From Arthrobacter ruber (lineage in GTDB: Bacteria > Actinomycetota > Actinomycetes > Actinomycetales > Micrococcaceae), in contig NZ_PPTH01000016.1 in assembly GCF_002954225.1 (NCBI RefSeq), positions 377,114 to 441,113 on the forward strand: a DNA stretch of 64,000 bases, written 5' to 3'. The translations under genes were made by a program, and so were the position numbers. The first letter of the stretch is position 1. The number at the start of each line of letters is the position of its first letter. The notes under the pieces were generated by a model. It had not been told where the DNA came from and ran no database searches. It saw only the letters and a program-made list of their open reading frames with translations. Below are positions 51,720-60,608 of the stretch, in pieces.

Positions 51720-51960
51720 GGAGGGCCTTCCTGGGGTGCGGGCCGGGCGGACTCCGGCGTGTCCAGTTTAGTCCCCGCCCCCCGATCCTGATCGCCGGCG
51801 GGCAGGACCGGACGCGGCCGGTCATCCCGTGCAGGACGATGTCGGCCCATGTGCCACTCGCCTCCGGGCGAAGGGAGATGTCCGAAGGACCGGGAAGTGC
51901 GACGACGACCCAAGCACGGAACTCTGCGAGGTCTTGGTCCCATCGCTGACCCGGGGCTTC

Positions 51961-52338
51961 CTACGGGATGACGCGGGCGCGCTCTTCGAACCAGGGGGAC
52001 TCGTGAGGGACGACGCAGAAAAGCAGCCCGGCGGGATCCTTCAATACCACCCACGCTCGCCCCTCACCGACAATTGCCGCACCCAGCGTGACCAGGCGTT
52101 GCACCTCGGCATCCACATCGTCGGTTTCGATATCGAGGTGCAACCGGGCTGCTGCGCCACCCACATTCTGAAGCCCGACCCAGGACATCGCAGCGGGGCC
52201 AACGAGCCCGGTGAATTCCGGATGCTCCGCGACCTGCCTCGGCTCCGCGAGCAGCGCCGCACCCCAGAAGTCCCGAGTCCTGGCGAACACCTCGTCCGGA
52301 GCGTCGATGACTACTTCGCGGAGCAGGATCCGATGCAT
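51961..52338 (-). CDS. VOC family protein
   Basis: A 125-residue glyoxalase/bleomycin-resistance fold protein. It shows two beta-alpha-beta-beta-beta units: ILLREVVIDAPDEVFARTRDFWGA, then RLHLDIETDDVDAEVQRLVTLGA and WVVLKDPAGLLFCVVP. The complete gene contrasts with the truncated VOC remnant at 47 kb, but the two belong to different subfamilies. Substrate unknown. The ribosome site is weak. Confidence 0.9.
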   Translation of the reverse strand: MHRILLREVVIDAPDEVFARTRDFWGAALLAEPRQVAEHPEFTGLVGPAAMSWVGLQNVGGAAARLHLDIETDDVDAEVQRLVTLGAAIVGEGRAWVVLKDPAGLLFCVVPHESPWFEERARVIP

Positions 52339-52633
52339 CGCTTCACTGCATCATCTACACACGATCGATGACAAGGCTCTGGTAGAGAACCCACCGTCGA
52401 TCACAGATCGGGCAAGGCCGCTAGTCTGACTGTTCGCGAGCCGGTCCCCCACCAGGACAGTCACCACGGAACCTGAGTCGATCACCTCCTTGATACCTCG
52501 GACGCCTCCGGATACACCCGAATGTCCGTCTCGTATCCTCCGCAACCGGGTACTGCACCCTTGTGGTGTTGGTCCAGGCGGTGAAGGGTGAAGGTAAGGC
52601 GGCTTTCCTTGCCCGCCCCTACCAGGAGGTCCC

Positions 52634-53590
52634 ATGTTCTTCCACGTCCAGCAGCTCATCAACGAAATCATCCCCGACGAGCCCGATCCCGCCGCAGCCA
52701 ACGCCCTGCAGGAGGGCCTCGGCGGGCAGTTCGGCGAGATGCGCACCATGATGCAGTACCTGTTCCAGAGCATGAACTTCCGTGGAGCGGCAGCCAAGCC
52801 CTACCGTGACCTCATCCAGGGGATCGGCACCGAGGAGATCAGCCATGTCGAGCTGATCGGCACCACGATCTCCCGACTCCTCGACGGTTCGCCCCGCTAC
52901 CAGGGAAAACTCGACGATCCGCTGGACACCCCCGGCGCCGGTGGCGCAATCCCCCTGAACCTAGCCCTGTCGCAAAGCAACATCCACCACTACCTCGTCG
53001 GCGCACAGGGTGCCCTGCCCGTGGACTCGGCGGGTAACCCATGGAGCGGCAGTTACGTCTACAACTCGGGCAACCTCCCGCTGGATCTCCTCTACAACCT
53101 CATGCTCGAAGCGACCGGACGGCTGCAGAAGTGCCGCATGTACGAGATGACGGACAACAAGACCGCTCGCTCCACCATCTCCTACCTCATCGTCCGCGAC
53201 CAGGCGCACGAGAACGGCTACGCAAAGGCCCTCGAGACCCTCGGCGTGAACTGGAAATCACTGCTACCGATCCCGAAGACCAACGCCGAGCAATTCCCCG
53301 AGGTGAAGAAGCTCCTCGACCTCGGGCTGCAGAGCAAGCAGTACACCTTCGACCTCAAGGGACAGTCGGAGGCCGGCAAGATCTACCAGGGATTGTCACC
53401 CTCGAACGATGGGACGACGCTCGACGCCACCGAGCAGGCCCCTGTGGGCGTGCCCTCAGAGATCGCGCCCGAACGCCTGGAGGAATTCGCCCCCGGACTG
53501 GACCCGGAACTGCTTCAGCTGATTCAGGCCACGGCCGACATGGAGATGGCGGACATTGACGCCACCTTTGGCCCTATGACCACCAAGTAG
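52634..53590 (+). CDS. Manganese-containing (non-heme) catalase
   Basis: A 318-residue dimanganese catalase that splits hydrogen peroxide. The ferritin-like bundle carries the ligands: GGQFGEMRTMMQYLFQSMNF (first Glu), GTEEISHVELI (ExxH), LMLEATGRLQKCRMYEM and RDQAHENGYAKALE (His/Glu). It starts MFFHVQQLINEIIPDEPDP, which is canonical. CAGGAGG precedes ATG 52634. It is monocistronic, ending at a strong terminator, and begins a stretch of stress-related genes. Confidence 0.96.
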   Translation: MFFHVQQLINEIIPDEPDPAAANALQEGLGGQFGEMRTMMQYLFQSMNFRGAAAKPYRDLIQGIGTEEISHVELIGTTISRLLDGSPRYQGKLDDPLDTPGAGGAIPLNLALSQSNIHHYLVGAQGALPVDSAGNPWSGSYVYNSGNLPLDLLYNLMLEATGRLQKCRMYEMTDNKTARSTISYLIVRDQAHENGYAKALETLGVNWKSLLPIPKTNAEQFPEVKKLLDLGLQSKQYTFDLKGQSEAGKIYQGLSPSNDGTTLDATEQAPVGVPSEIAPERLEEFAPGLDPELLQLIQATADMEMADIDATFGPMTTK

Positions 53591-53603
53591 CTATTCAGCT
53601 ATC

Positions 53604-53645
53604 CACCAGGGGGGTTGTCAGCAACAGCTGACAACCCCCCTGGTG
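53604..53645. terminator. Strong hairpin terminator after Mn-catalase
   Basis: A perfect 18-bp stem (53604-53621 with 53628-53645) closes on a six-base loop CAACAG, 13 bases after the stop codon. Confidence 0.9.
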
Positions 53646-53851
53646 TGCATCGTGATGCGAGGTCGTCCCGACGCCCGATGAGCGTCCTGGAGTCAGTGAC
53701 AGAGGGTGCAGTGGCACGGGAAGCTGCGGGGGCCTGCATCCGCCCACCGCCGTCACCGACACAGGAACGGTCACCTCGGGTGAGTAGGAGGCGCGCCATC
53801 GGCGCCCCGGCGACAGCTGCTCGAAACCACCGAAGGTAGGTAGTTCGTGCC

Positions 53852-54145
53852 CTAGCTCACGTCCTGCACGATGGACGGCAGCGTCATCGGTGCTGGTTCC
53901 TGGGCCTCTGCCGAGTCCAGTTCGCCCAGGCTCAGGAGAGCTGGTTCCTCGACACCGTGGACGAGGCCGATGACTTCCTCGGGTTCGAGGTCCGCGACTT
54001 CAGCGATCACCTCGGGGGGTGTGCCGTTCTCCAGGGCGACGACCACCGCTTCCTTCAGGGTCAGGTCCGCGTGATCGAGTTCGAACGCGGCTGCTTCCTT
54101 ATCCGCCGCGGCGACGGCAATCCTATGAAGATCCTCTTCGGACAT
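53852..54145 (-). CDS. 97-aa acidic hypothetical protein
   Basis: A 97-residue very acidic protein. The centre (LTLKEAVVVALENGTPPEVIAEVADLEPEEVIGLV) looks like a small helix-turn-helix with alternating helices, possibly DNA-binding or protein-binding. No cysteine or membrane segment. GAGG lies about 12 bases before the ATG, a weak signal. No known family. Both neighbours are on the other strand. Confidence 0.65.
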   Translation of the reverse strand: MSEEDLHRIAVAAADKEAAAFELDHADLTLKEAVVVALENGTPPEVIAEVADLEPEEVIGLVHGVEEPALLSLGELDSAEAQEPAPMTLPSIVQDVS

Positions 54146-54401
54146 GGCGCTCGCACCCTCTTCTGTTAGTGACCCGGTATCCGCAGACCGCTCCCGTGAA
54201 GCCGCATCCGCGGGTTCCGGTGTCGCTGACTACTCCCACATGTCTACCGCAACCACCAGAACTCGCAACAACTCCGGCCGGCGGTGTCTGAGCCTGCGGT
54301 GCCCCTCGCCGATCACTTGACGAGGGATCTGTACGCTGAGCGGTCCCTGACTGGTTCGGCATCGGTGATCGCTCGCTCGAGCGGGATGCTACTTTCGAGC
54401 G

Positions 54402-54755
54402 ATGGAACCGGACTGGATCGAACACCGACGGGCGGAGGACGGGGAGCGGGTCGGCTGGATCAAGCCCGTCAATGAGGGATTTGTCGCTATCGACTTGCTG
54501 GGACGCGGCAGGACCGGCGTCGTGGACTGGTTGAGCGCGGAAGAGACTCTCGATGAGCTCGGGCTCACCTACCTCACCCACCGGTACGAGGTGCGGTTGG
54601 ATACCGGTGACTGGTTGCGCGTTCGCATTGCCGAAGTCTCACCCGCTGAAATCCGGGTCAAGAAAGATGACTGGGGCGATATGACGGCACCGCAGCTCTA
54701 CTACACGGTTCCTTTCCCCGTGAACGAGGAGCGCCTCCGCCCGCTGTCCGCCTGA
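54402..54755 (+). CDS. 117-aa conserved hypothetical protein
   Basis: A 117-residue soluble protein, mainly beta (WIKPVNEGFVAIDLLGRG, YEVRLDTGDWLRVRIAEVS, IRVKKDDWGD, YYTVPFP). No family recognised. TACTTT exactly six bases before the ATG marks a leaderless start, and a palindrome CGCTCGAGCG lies just upstream. A rho-independent terminator follows the gene. Monocistronic. Confidence 0.75.
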   Translation: MEPDWIEHRRAEDGERVGWIKPVNEGFVAIDLLGRGRTGVVDWLSAEETLDELGLTYLTHRYEVRLDTGDWLRVRIAEVSPAEIRVKKDDWGDMTAPQLYYTVPFPVNEERLRPLSA

Positions 54756-54789
54756 GGATTCGCCTGAGAACAATGGACCCGTGACATGG

Positions 54790-54832
54790 AAGAAGTGGCA
54801 GGCACCCCCGTTCAGGGTGCCTGCCACTTCTT
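54790..54832 (+). terminator. Rho-independent terminator
   Basis: An 18-bp perfect stem (54790-54807 with 54815-54832) with a 7-base loop ends in CTTCTTTTC, one of the few U-tract terminators in this window. It follows the 117-aa gene. Confidence 0.9.
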
Positions 54833-54920
54833 TTCACACTGATTCAGCAGTGGGGCGCTTACATGTGCGGCGCGCTACCTGCAGGTCACGTAGCTGCCCG
54901 ACCTGCCGCGGTCGTTCTGC

Positions 54921-55772
54921 CTAACGGCGGCGGCCCGTGGTGTCGGTGCCGTCGGTGGTGGTGTCGTCGAGGAGTTCGATCTTTTCCTTGCGCACGTCGC
55001 TGGTGACGGTTTCCTGCTCGGTGATGGTTTCCTTGTCGAGACGGACACGCTCGACGGCGACAGCTTCCTTCTCCACGACGGGGCGTTCGGCGTGCAGGAT
55101 CACTTCGTGTTCCTCTTCGCTGATCGCCGGACCGTCGAGGGCGTCACCGCGGTTGGCGTTGGTGATGGGCTCACGCTCGATACGGACCTCTTCGTGCATC
55201 ACGGGGACGGTCTTGGTGACGTTCTCCGTGACGACGTACTTCCGCAGACGGGCCTTGCCGACCTCGCGGCGTTCGGTGCCGACGTGGAGCTGTTCCTCGG
55301 AGCGGGTCATCGCGTCATCAGTGGTGGGACCGGAGGTGTCGTGGCCGACCGTGTCCTTACGATCGATACGCTCGTCGCCGGCCTGGAAGCCCGACTCGTA
55401 CCCGCTCGTTCCCGCGTTGGTCGTGGTACCGGTGTTACCGGTCGTCCCGGTATGTCCTGAGAGCCCGTAGTGGCGGTAGAGCCGGTCCTCCTCTTCGGGG
55501 CTGAGGTCACCGTCGGATTCGATGCGGGGCGCGTCCTTGACCTGGTCCTTGGTGTAGCCGATGGTCACGTCGTTGCCGTTCACATTCGCTCCCTGCAGGG
55601 GTGCGAAGGACTCCGAGGTGCCGAACAGGCCGGTCTTGACGGTGACCCAGCTCGGATCCTGGGTCTGGTCATCCAGATACACCTGGCCGACCGAGCCGAT
55701 TTTGGAGCCGTGGGAATCCAGGACATGGCCGCGGCCCGAGAGGATGGTGTCGATGTCGTTCTGCGTGATCAT
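54921..55772 (-). CDS. PRC-barrel and DUF2382 domain protein
   Basis: A 283-residue protein. Residues 1-75 are a PRC-barrel (ILSGRGHVLDSHGSKIGSVGQVYLDDQTQDPSWVTV). A Gly/Thr-rich linker (TGTTGNTGTTTNAG) follows, then DUF2382 (about 150-265) with its repeated ERREVGKARLRKYVVTE, VMHEEVRIEREPI and VVEKEAVAVERVRL. Such proteins are widespread stress-associated factors in soil Actinobacteria; function unknown. AAGGAG six bases before ATG 55772. It is followed on the same strand by nothing within 1 kb. Confidence 0.93.
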   Translation of the reverse strand: MITQNDIDTILSGRGHVLDSHGSKIGSVGQVYLDDQTQDPSWVTVKTGLFGTSESFAPLQGANVNGNDVTIGYTKDQVKDAPRIESDGDLSPEEEDRLYRHYGLSGHTGTTGNTGTTTNAGTSGYESGFQAGDERIDRKDTVGHDTSGPTTDDAMTRSEEQLHVGTERREVGKARLRKYVVTENVTKTVPVMHEEVRIEREPITNANRGDALDGPAISEEEHEVILHAERPVVEKEAVAVERVRLDKETITEQETVTSDVRKEKIELLDDTTTDGTDTTGRRR

Positions 55773-55869
55773 ATGAAGCTCCTTCTAGTTGAACCGGGGT
55801 GTTCCACCCGGCCATTCGTAAAGATATGGGATGTGCCGTTGTCTCGGCGGTCGGCCTTGTCCGTGACGG

Positions 55870-56487
55870 TCAGATGCCGGCCTGGTGGTTGATGCCGACC
55901 TGGTCGACCTTGCGGTGGAAGCTCATGCCGGCCTTGCCGCCGAGGATCGCGCCGATCAGGGGGACGAGGACGGCGATCGCCAGGGCGATCAGGCCGCTGG
56001 CGGTCAGCAGGCTGCCGTCGACGGGGATGCTCGGGGCGCCGCCGATGCTGGACAGGACGTTGAACCGGTCACCGGCGAGAGCGGCGAGGATCGCGACGAC
56101 GATCGCGATGATGATGCCCCACAGCCACACGGCCACGCCCTGCTTCACACCGTCGAAGCGGGCCATGCGGCCGGCGACGTAGCCGCCGCAGTAGTAGGCC
56201 ACGAAGAGGATGATCGCCAGGACGATCCCGCTGACGATACCGATGGTCTGTGCGTTCTCCTGCGCCTGGTTCGCGGCGTCGGAGGCGCCGCTGGTGTTCG
56301 CAGCTCCCACGCCGGCACCGATCGCCGTCGCGAGGGCGCTGAGGATCACGGTCAGGCCGATGGCCGTGAGCCAGCCGAAGAACGCGGACCCGAACTTGAT
56401 GCCGCCGAAGCGTTCCTTCTGCGCAGCGACGACGTCATTGCGTCTGCTCCTCGGGGTGCTCGCTCCCGCTGTGTTGTGCTCTGCCAT
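55870..56487 (-). CDS. Conserved multi-helix membrane protein
   Basis: A 205-residue membrane protein with about five transmembrane helices, similar in layout to the TIGR04086/YrzE-type proteins (FGSAFFGWLTAIGLTVILSA, GIVLAIILFVAYYCGGYVAG RMARFDGVKQGVAV). The YCGGYVAGRMARFDGVKQG segment is well conserved in stress-island proteins. ATG 56487 has AAAGGA upstream. It lies upstream of the PRC/DUF2382 gene (98-bp gap) and may share its transcript. Confidence 0.82.
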   Translation of the reverse strand: MAEHNTAGASTPRSRRNDVVAAQKERFGGIKFGSAFFGWLTAIGLTVILSALATAIGAGVGAANTSGASDAANQAQENAQTIGIVSGIVLAIILFVAYYCGGYVAGRMARFDGVKQGVAVWLWGIIIAIVVAILAALAGDRFNVLSSIGGAPSIPVDGSLLTASGLIALAIAVLVPLIGAILGGKAGMSFHRKVDQVGINHQAGI

Positions 56488-56916
56488 ATCAAATCCTTTG
56501 CATTTCAGTCATGCAGGTGATGCTTCGTTTCAATCGTTCGCAGTGCCCCTTCGCCGAAGCGTCGGCAGATCCGCCCTTGAAGGCTGGGAGGCCGGGGGCG
56601 CAAGGATGATCGTTCGCCAGCATCGAGGCGCTGAAGGAGCATTTTCATAACCCCTTCGCAGAGGCACAGCCTCTACGATCGTGCTCCTAAGCATACTGAT
56701 AATAAGTCTGCTTGCCTTCTTGGTTTCACCGCCCCTAGTGTGGGGTTGACATTCGTCGGTGGCGCCGGGCGCCCGGGAACCCGGCCTCGACTCGTATCGA
56801 GAAGACGGACGGGACCACCGGGGTAGTTCTCCTTGCGCACCCGCGATGGCACTCGATGCCACCCGACGCCGTGGGGAGTTCGCCACAGGAGACCGAAGAC
56901 TGGAAGGGAGGACGAG
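56488..56916. promoter_or_regulatory. Divergent gap with 25-bp near-palindrome
   Basis: 429 bases without a gene. The key element is at 56689-56713: AAGCATACT and AGTCTGCTT (one mismatch) around GATAATA, in AT-rich sequence. It could be the operator of the MarR protein encoded at 57231-57644. TTGACA at 56748 is a possible -35 for the DUF3040-MarR operon. Confidence 0.5.
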
Positions 56917-57234
56917 GTGCCTCTATCAGCGGAGGAACGCCGTCAATGGCGTGAGCTCGAGCGGCAGCTGACACCCGACGTTCCCACAGTCGCACAGCCG
57001 ACCAGGGATCGCGGGATCAGGCACCGCACGATGGGTTTGGCCTGTTCGATCCTTGCCCTGGGTTTTGTGCTGGTCGCATTCTCTGTCGTGATCCTCGCGG
57101 TCCTCGTGAAGGTCCTGCTCCTCGGTGTTCTGGGATTCGTTCTGATGATCGTCGGCGGAACACGACTTCAACACCCCCGGCGCAAGGGTCAGCTGACCAA
57201 GGCCGCAGCCCCGATGTCCACGGACGTCGCGTGA
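56917..57234 (+). CDS. DUF3040 domain membrane protein
   Basis: A 105-residue protein. It begins PLSAEERRQWRELERQL, the signature of DUF3040, and has two transmembrane helices (LACSILALGFVLVAFSVVIL and LLLGVLGFVLMIVGG). GTG 56917 was chosen because GGGAGG lies five bases upstream. Its TGA overlaps the next gene's start (GTGATGA), so a MarR regulator is translationally coupled to it. Function unknown. Confidence 0.88.
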   Translation: MPLSAEERRQWRELERQLTPDVPTVAQPTRDRGIRHRTMGLACSILALGFVLVAFSVVILAVLVKVLLLGVLGFVLMIVGGTRLQHPRRKGQLTKAAAPMSTDVA

Positions 57235-57644
57235 TGAACCCTGACTCCCTGTCCTCCCTGCAGCTCCTATCGGTAGCGGCCAGGGCCGTCCGACGGGAAT
57301 CAGCGGCCTACCTCAAGACGCTGGGGCTACCCCAGCTCGGCTTCTACATCCTCGAGTACCTCAACGAGCGAAGCCCTATGATGCAGTCCGAACTGGCCCG
57401 CCTGGTTCTTGTCCGTTCTCAAACCCTCGGCACCGTCCTGACCACACTCGAGGCCAGGCGGTGGATCACCCGGCAACGCGGCTTCATTCACAATCAGGTA
57501 TCCGTGAGCATCACCGAGCAAGGCCGTACCCTCCTCACCGCAGCGCAGAAACGCCTGCGAACGCTTCAACTACCGACGGACATCGAAGCCCTGCGCCCTT
57601 CCCTGACCGCGATCATCAACCGTGCCGCACAGCAACCGGGGTGA
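57231..57644 (+). CDS. MarR family transcriptional regulator
   Basis: A 137-residue winged-helix regulator. The recognition helix and wing are SELARLVLVRSQTLGTVLTTLEARRWITRQRG, with the helical dimerisation ends on either side. It starts at GTG 57231 or ATG 57234 inside the stop of the DUF3040 gene. Probably represses its own operon via the near-palindrome at 56689-56713. Ligand unknown. Confidence 0.88.
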   Translation: MMNPDSLSSLQLLSVAARAVRRESAAYLKTLGLPQLGFYILEYLNERSPMMQSELARLVLVRSQTLGTVLTTLEARRWITRQRGFIHNQVSVSITEQGRTLLTAAQKRLRTLQLPTDIEALRPSLTAIINRAAQQPG

Positions 57645-57937
57645 TGCCCGCATCGCTTGTTCGCGACGCCACCACGGGCGAGGCCCTCTCACCCCGTCCG
57701 CAGCAGTGGTTATAGCAGCAAGCAGGACCAGGGATTCACCCACCACCGGTTGATACCTCAGGGTGGGCGGCATTCGCTAACCTCTGGTCAGCGCATTGTC
57801 GATGCGTAATCCGCTTCTCACGCGGGAGGGTCGAGTGACGTGCCTGGCGCGTAGGCTCACAGCCTGATGGTTTCCGACAGCATGACCGCAATGAACAGCA
57901 GTCACCCAGCACGCACCATGTCAGCCAGGGAGAAGCG

Positions 57938-58615
57938 ATGAAGCCCCACAACCACACCCTCACTCACGTCGGACTGATCACCTCCGCTCTTCTGCTCCTG
58001 ACGGGATGTTCCACAGGCTCCGGCCCCGACGCTGCGACCACCGCGTCGAGCGACGAGACGTCGACCTCGACTCCGATGACCAGCGATTCCAGCTCGGCCT
58101 CCCCATCGGCGACGTCGCGAGCAACTTCCTCAGCCACGCCTACTGCTACTTCGTCGGCTACCGCTTCTGGATCGGCGACAGCCACAGCATCGGCTACAGG
58201 CTCGGCACCCGGTGCCGCTGGTGGCGCGGCCACGATCTCACTCGTGGCAGGTGCTGAGCATAAGATCACCAGCTCCACAGACCCGGTCACGGTGGAATGC
58301 ACAGGCGGAGGAGACATCGATATCGAGACCGACAACGTCGACCTGACGATCACCGGCGACTGCGAGGACATCGAGATCGACGGGGACGACAACACGATTA
58401 CCGGCGGCAACGCCGACACGCTCGATATCGAAGGCGACGGCAACACTGCCACAACAGGGTCAGTCCCTGAGGTGAGCGTCGATGGAGACACCAACACCAT
58501 CGAGGTCGAGGAGACCAGCGACATCAACGTCGAAGGGGACGAGAACACCGTGACCTACCAATCAGGCGACCCGGTCATCGAGACCGAAGGCAACAACTCC
58601 GTCGCCGCAGCCTGA
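57938..58615 (+). CDS. DUF3060 lipoprotein with Ser/Thr-rich linker
   Basis: A 225-residue surface lipoprotein: signal with lipobox LLTGC (Cys ~ residue 24), then about 60 residues of Ser/Ala/Thr-rich linker (ATSSATPTATSSATASGSAT), then a DUF3060 domain of short repeated strands with the consensus (I/V)xGDxNT(I/V): ITGDCEDIEIDGDDNTI, LDIEGDGNTA, VSVDGDTNTIEV, INVEGDENTV. This is a small beta-helix-like, acidic, possibly Ca-binding fold. GGGAG lies five bases before ATG 57938. Function unknown; the linker is probably a cell-wall spacer. Confidence 0.9.
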   Translation: MKPHNHTLTHVGLITSALLLLTGCSTGSGPDAATTASSDETSTSTPMTSDSSSASPSATSRATSSATPTATSSATASGSATATASATGSAPGAAGGAATISLVAGAEHKITSSTDPVTVECTGGGDIDIETDNVDLTITGDCEDIEIDGDDNTITGGNADTLDIEGDGNTATTGSVPEVSVDGDTNTIEVEETSDINVEGDENTVTYQSGDPVIETEGNNSVAAA

Positions 58616-58849
58616 CCCTGGTCACAATCCCTCAGAACTGCCTCGCTGTCCTGTGCCGGCTCGATCCGGGTCACACCGACGAGGTCCGCACGGACAGTTC
58701 CTGAGCTGCTGCTCATTCCCTGTCGTGTTCCTGCCCGGTGTGCCGGCGCGGAAGATACGAGTGCCCCCGACATCCAGACCTGCGCGGAGAGCTTGCAGGC
58801 AAGGCGGCGCATCGACCTGAGCGAGCCGGAACGCCGGTGTGACGACGGG

Positions 58850-59515
58850 TCAGAGACCCCGGAAGAGGTCCCGTAGGGCCGTGTCGCTGCCATGATGCTG
58901 GTCCCGGTAGGTGAGCTTCATAGCCCGGTCGATGATTTCCTGGGAGATGACGACGACTTTGCGATTGGTGTGCTGGCTGTAGGAGCTGATGCGTTCGAAC
59001 GCTTCGGCGGCGTTGAGACCGGCGCGTCCCATGAGGATGCCCTTGGCCTGCTCGATCACGGCCCGGCTCACCGCAGATGCGGCGACCGCTTCGTTGACGA
59101 TCCGGTGCGTGTCGGCGTGGATCGACCGCGTGAGGTCCACGACCAGGCCCCACACCCCGACCGGTTGCTCGTCGTCACCGAGAATCAGGTCCGCGGAGAT
59201 GAGGAGCTTGCGGGTGCGCCCATGGAGGTCGCGCAGGGATGCATAGATCGAGGACGGTCCGCCCACTGTGGTGACCTTGTTCCAGAACGCCCGGACGGCC
59301 TCCCGGTCCGCGGGGTCGACATGGGACATGCCGAGCTCCAGGGTCGGGACGACGTCGCCGCGTTCGTAGCCGTGGATCCGATACAGCTCATCGGACCAGT
59401 TGTACGTGTTGTCGGCGAAGTAGTGCTCCACGGTGCCGGTCGGGCAGTCGATGAAGTACTCGACACTGGACACAGCCTTGGACAGGGGAACAGAAGGCTC
59501 AACGGTGGAGGACAT
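58850..59515 (-). CDS. PAS and ANTAR domain protein
   Basis: A 221-residue RNA-binding signalling protein. Residues 30-130 form a PAS_3-type sensor (YNWSDELYRIHGYERGDVVPTLEL, WGLVVDLTRSI). The C-terminal ~60 residues are an ANTAR domain (SRAVIEQAKGILMGRAGLNAAEAFERI) which binds paired hexaloop hairpins to prevent transcription termination. One of at least four ANTAR genes within 5 kb. The ligand is not predictable. Confidence 0.93.
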   Translation of the reverse strand: MSSTVEPSVPLSKAVSSVEYFIDCPTGTVEHYFADNTYNWSDELYRIHGYERGDVVPTLELGMSHVDPADREAVRAFWNKVTTVGGPSSIYASLRDLHGRTRKLLISADLILGDDEQPVGVWGLVVDLTRSIHADTHRIVNEAVAASAVSRAVIEQAKGILMGRAGLNAAEAFERISSYSQHTNRKVVVISQEIIDRAMKLTYRDQHHGSDTALRDLFRGL

Positions 59516-60126
59516 GACAATACCGTTCGACGAACTCCGATCCGGGCTAGCTTCTTAACCCGGACCTCAAAACAGCACAGTAACAGTGCACACCAAGCCT
59601 TCGGACCGCCAGCCCGTGAGGTGCCAGAAGGTGGCCGACCCGCGCCTCGCACGGGCAGCTGTTATGTCGACCTACTCCTGACCGGCCGGTCGACGACGGA
59701 GGGTGATGGGTGCACCGGGGGCTCACTTGTCGGTCTTGTTCCGTTGCGTGAGGCGGAGATTGAGTTTGGATTGCAGCTCGGAGCGTCGCTGTGTCAGCCT
59801 CCGGAGAGTGCCGTTCGATTCCGGTCCGCCGGAGCTTTTCGACCGTCGTCCAGGTCGAGGTGGGACATCAGGGTCTGCTGGTCGGTCGCCAGTGCCGGTG
59901 TGGGCATCGTTGCCATCAGCGTTCGGGTGAGCAGTCATGGCTCAGTATGCGCCTGGTGTTTCCGGTCGAACGGTTCACGTATGGTTGCGATCTCGTACCG
60001 TTCAGTAATGCTGTGCCTGCCGCGCCACCAGCCGGGGCATCTCCGTCGAGTGTCTTGGGCTGCTGGGTTTGGAATCGGTCGTGAGCGTGTTCCGGCGCGA
60101 TTCGCCCGGACGGCCGGGAATGGGAA
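59516..60126. other. Low-coding gap with one weak ORF
   Basis: About 610 bases between the PAS-ANTAR and GAF-remnant genes. Only a 71-codon minus-strand frame (59723-59938) is plausible. Coding bias is otherwise absent. Confidence 0.4.
59723..59938 (-). CDS. 71-aa basic hypothetical protein (weak)
   Basis: A 71-residue, hydrophilic, disorder-prone protein (Pro/Arg/Ser rich; GTLRRLTQRRSELQSKLNLRLTQR at the end). CATACT five bases before the ATG could be a leaderless -10, but there is no ribosome site and no recognised family. The C-terminal basic helix may bind nucleic acid. This may be a spurious frame. Confidence 0.3.
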   Translation of the reverse strand: MTAHPNADGNDAHTGTGDRPADPDVPPRPGRRSKSSGGPESNGTLRRLTQRRSELQSKLNLRLTQRNKTDK

Positions 60127-60505
60127 GTGCAGCACGTCCTGCCCGTCCTCGACCGGGACCTGATCACACACGCCATCAACGAACTGATCACCGCCCGTGA
60201 TCTGCCCATCGACGGCGCCCACTACAGCACCGTTCGCTTCGCAGGAGCGTCTGGACACCGGCGCCCCCCGCGTGCGTTTCTACGCCGGTCACCCGATCTG
60301 CAGCAGCGACGGGTGGCGCATCGGCACGCTGTGCCTGATCGATGACCACCCACGAACCTTCACCGCGACCGACGAACGGGACCTCAGACTCCGTGCCGCC
60401 CGAGAGCGTCATGCACTCGGAAGAGAGCTACCGGACGAGAAGCCAGGGATGCTCAGGGCGTGCGGTGTGTTGCTGGCGCACGCTCTGAGACTTACAGTGC
60501 GCTGA
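60127..60505 (+). pseudogene. Frameshifted GAF-domain remnant
   Basis: Two overlapping frames show gene-like codon use: the first (60127 to about 60240) encodes LITHAINELITARDLPI, and from about 60230 the other frame encodes the end of a GAF domain, RLDTGAPRVRFYAGHPICSSDGWRIGTLCLIDDHPR. The GAF part lacks its first half. The switch of frame near 60235 indicates a decayed gene rather than an intact protein. Confidence 0.55.
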
Positions 60506-60608
60506 CTGGTGTCGATTTGAGCGCACGGCTGAGCGGCTACTGTTGATGGGCGAAGGCAACTGCCCGTTCAGGCGCAGAACGAGGAATTTCCCTGAGAGGA
60601 CATTGCAG

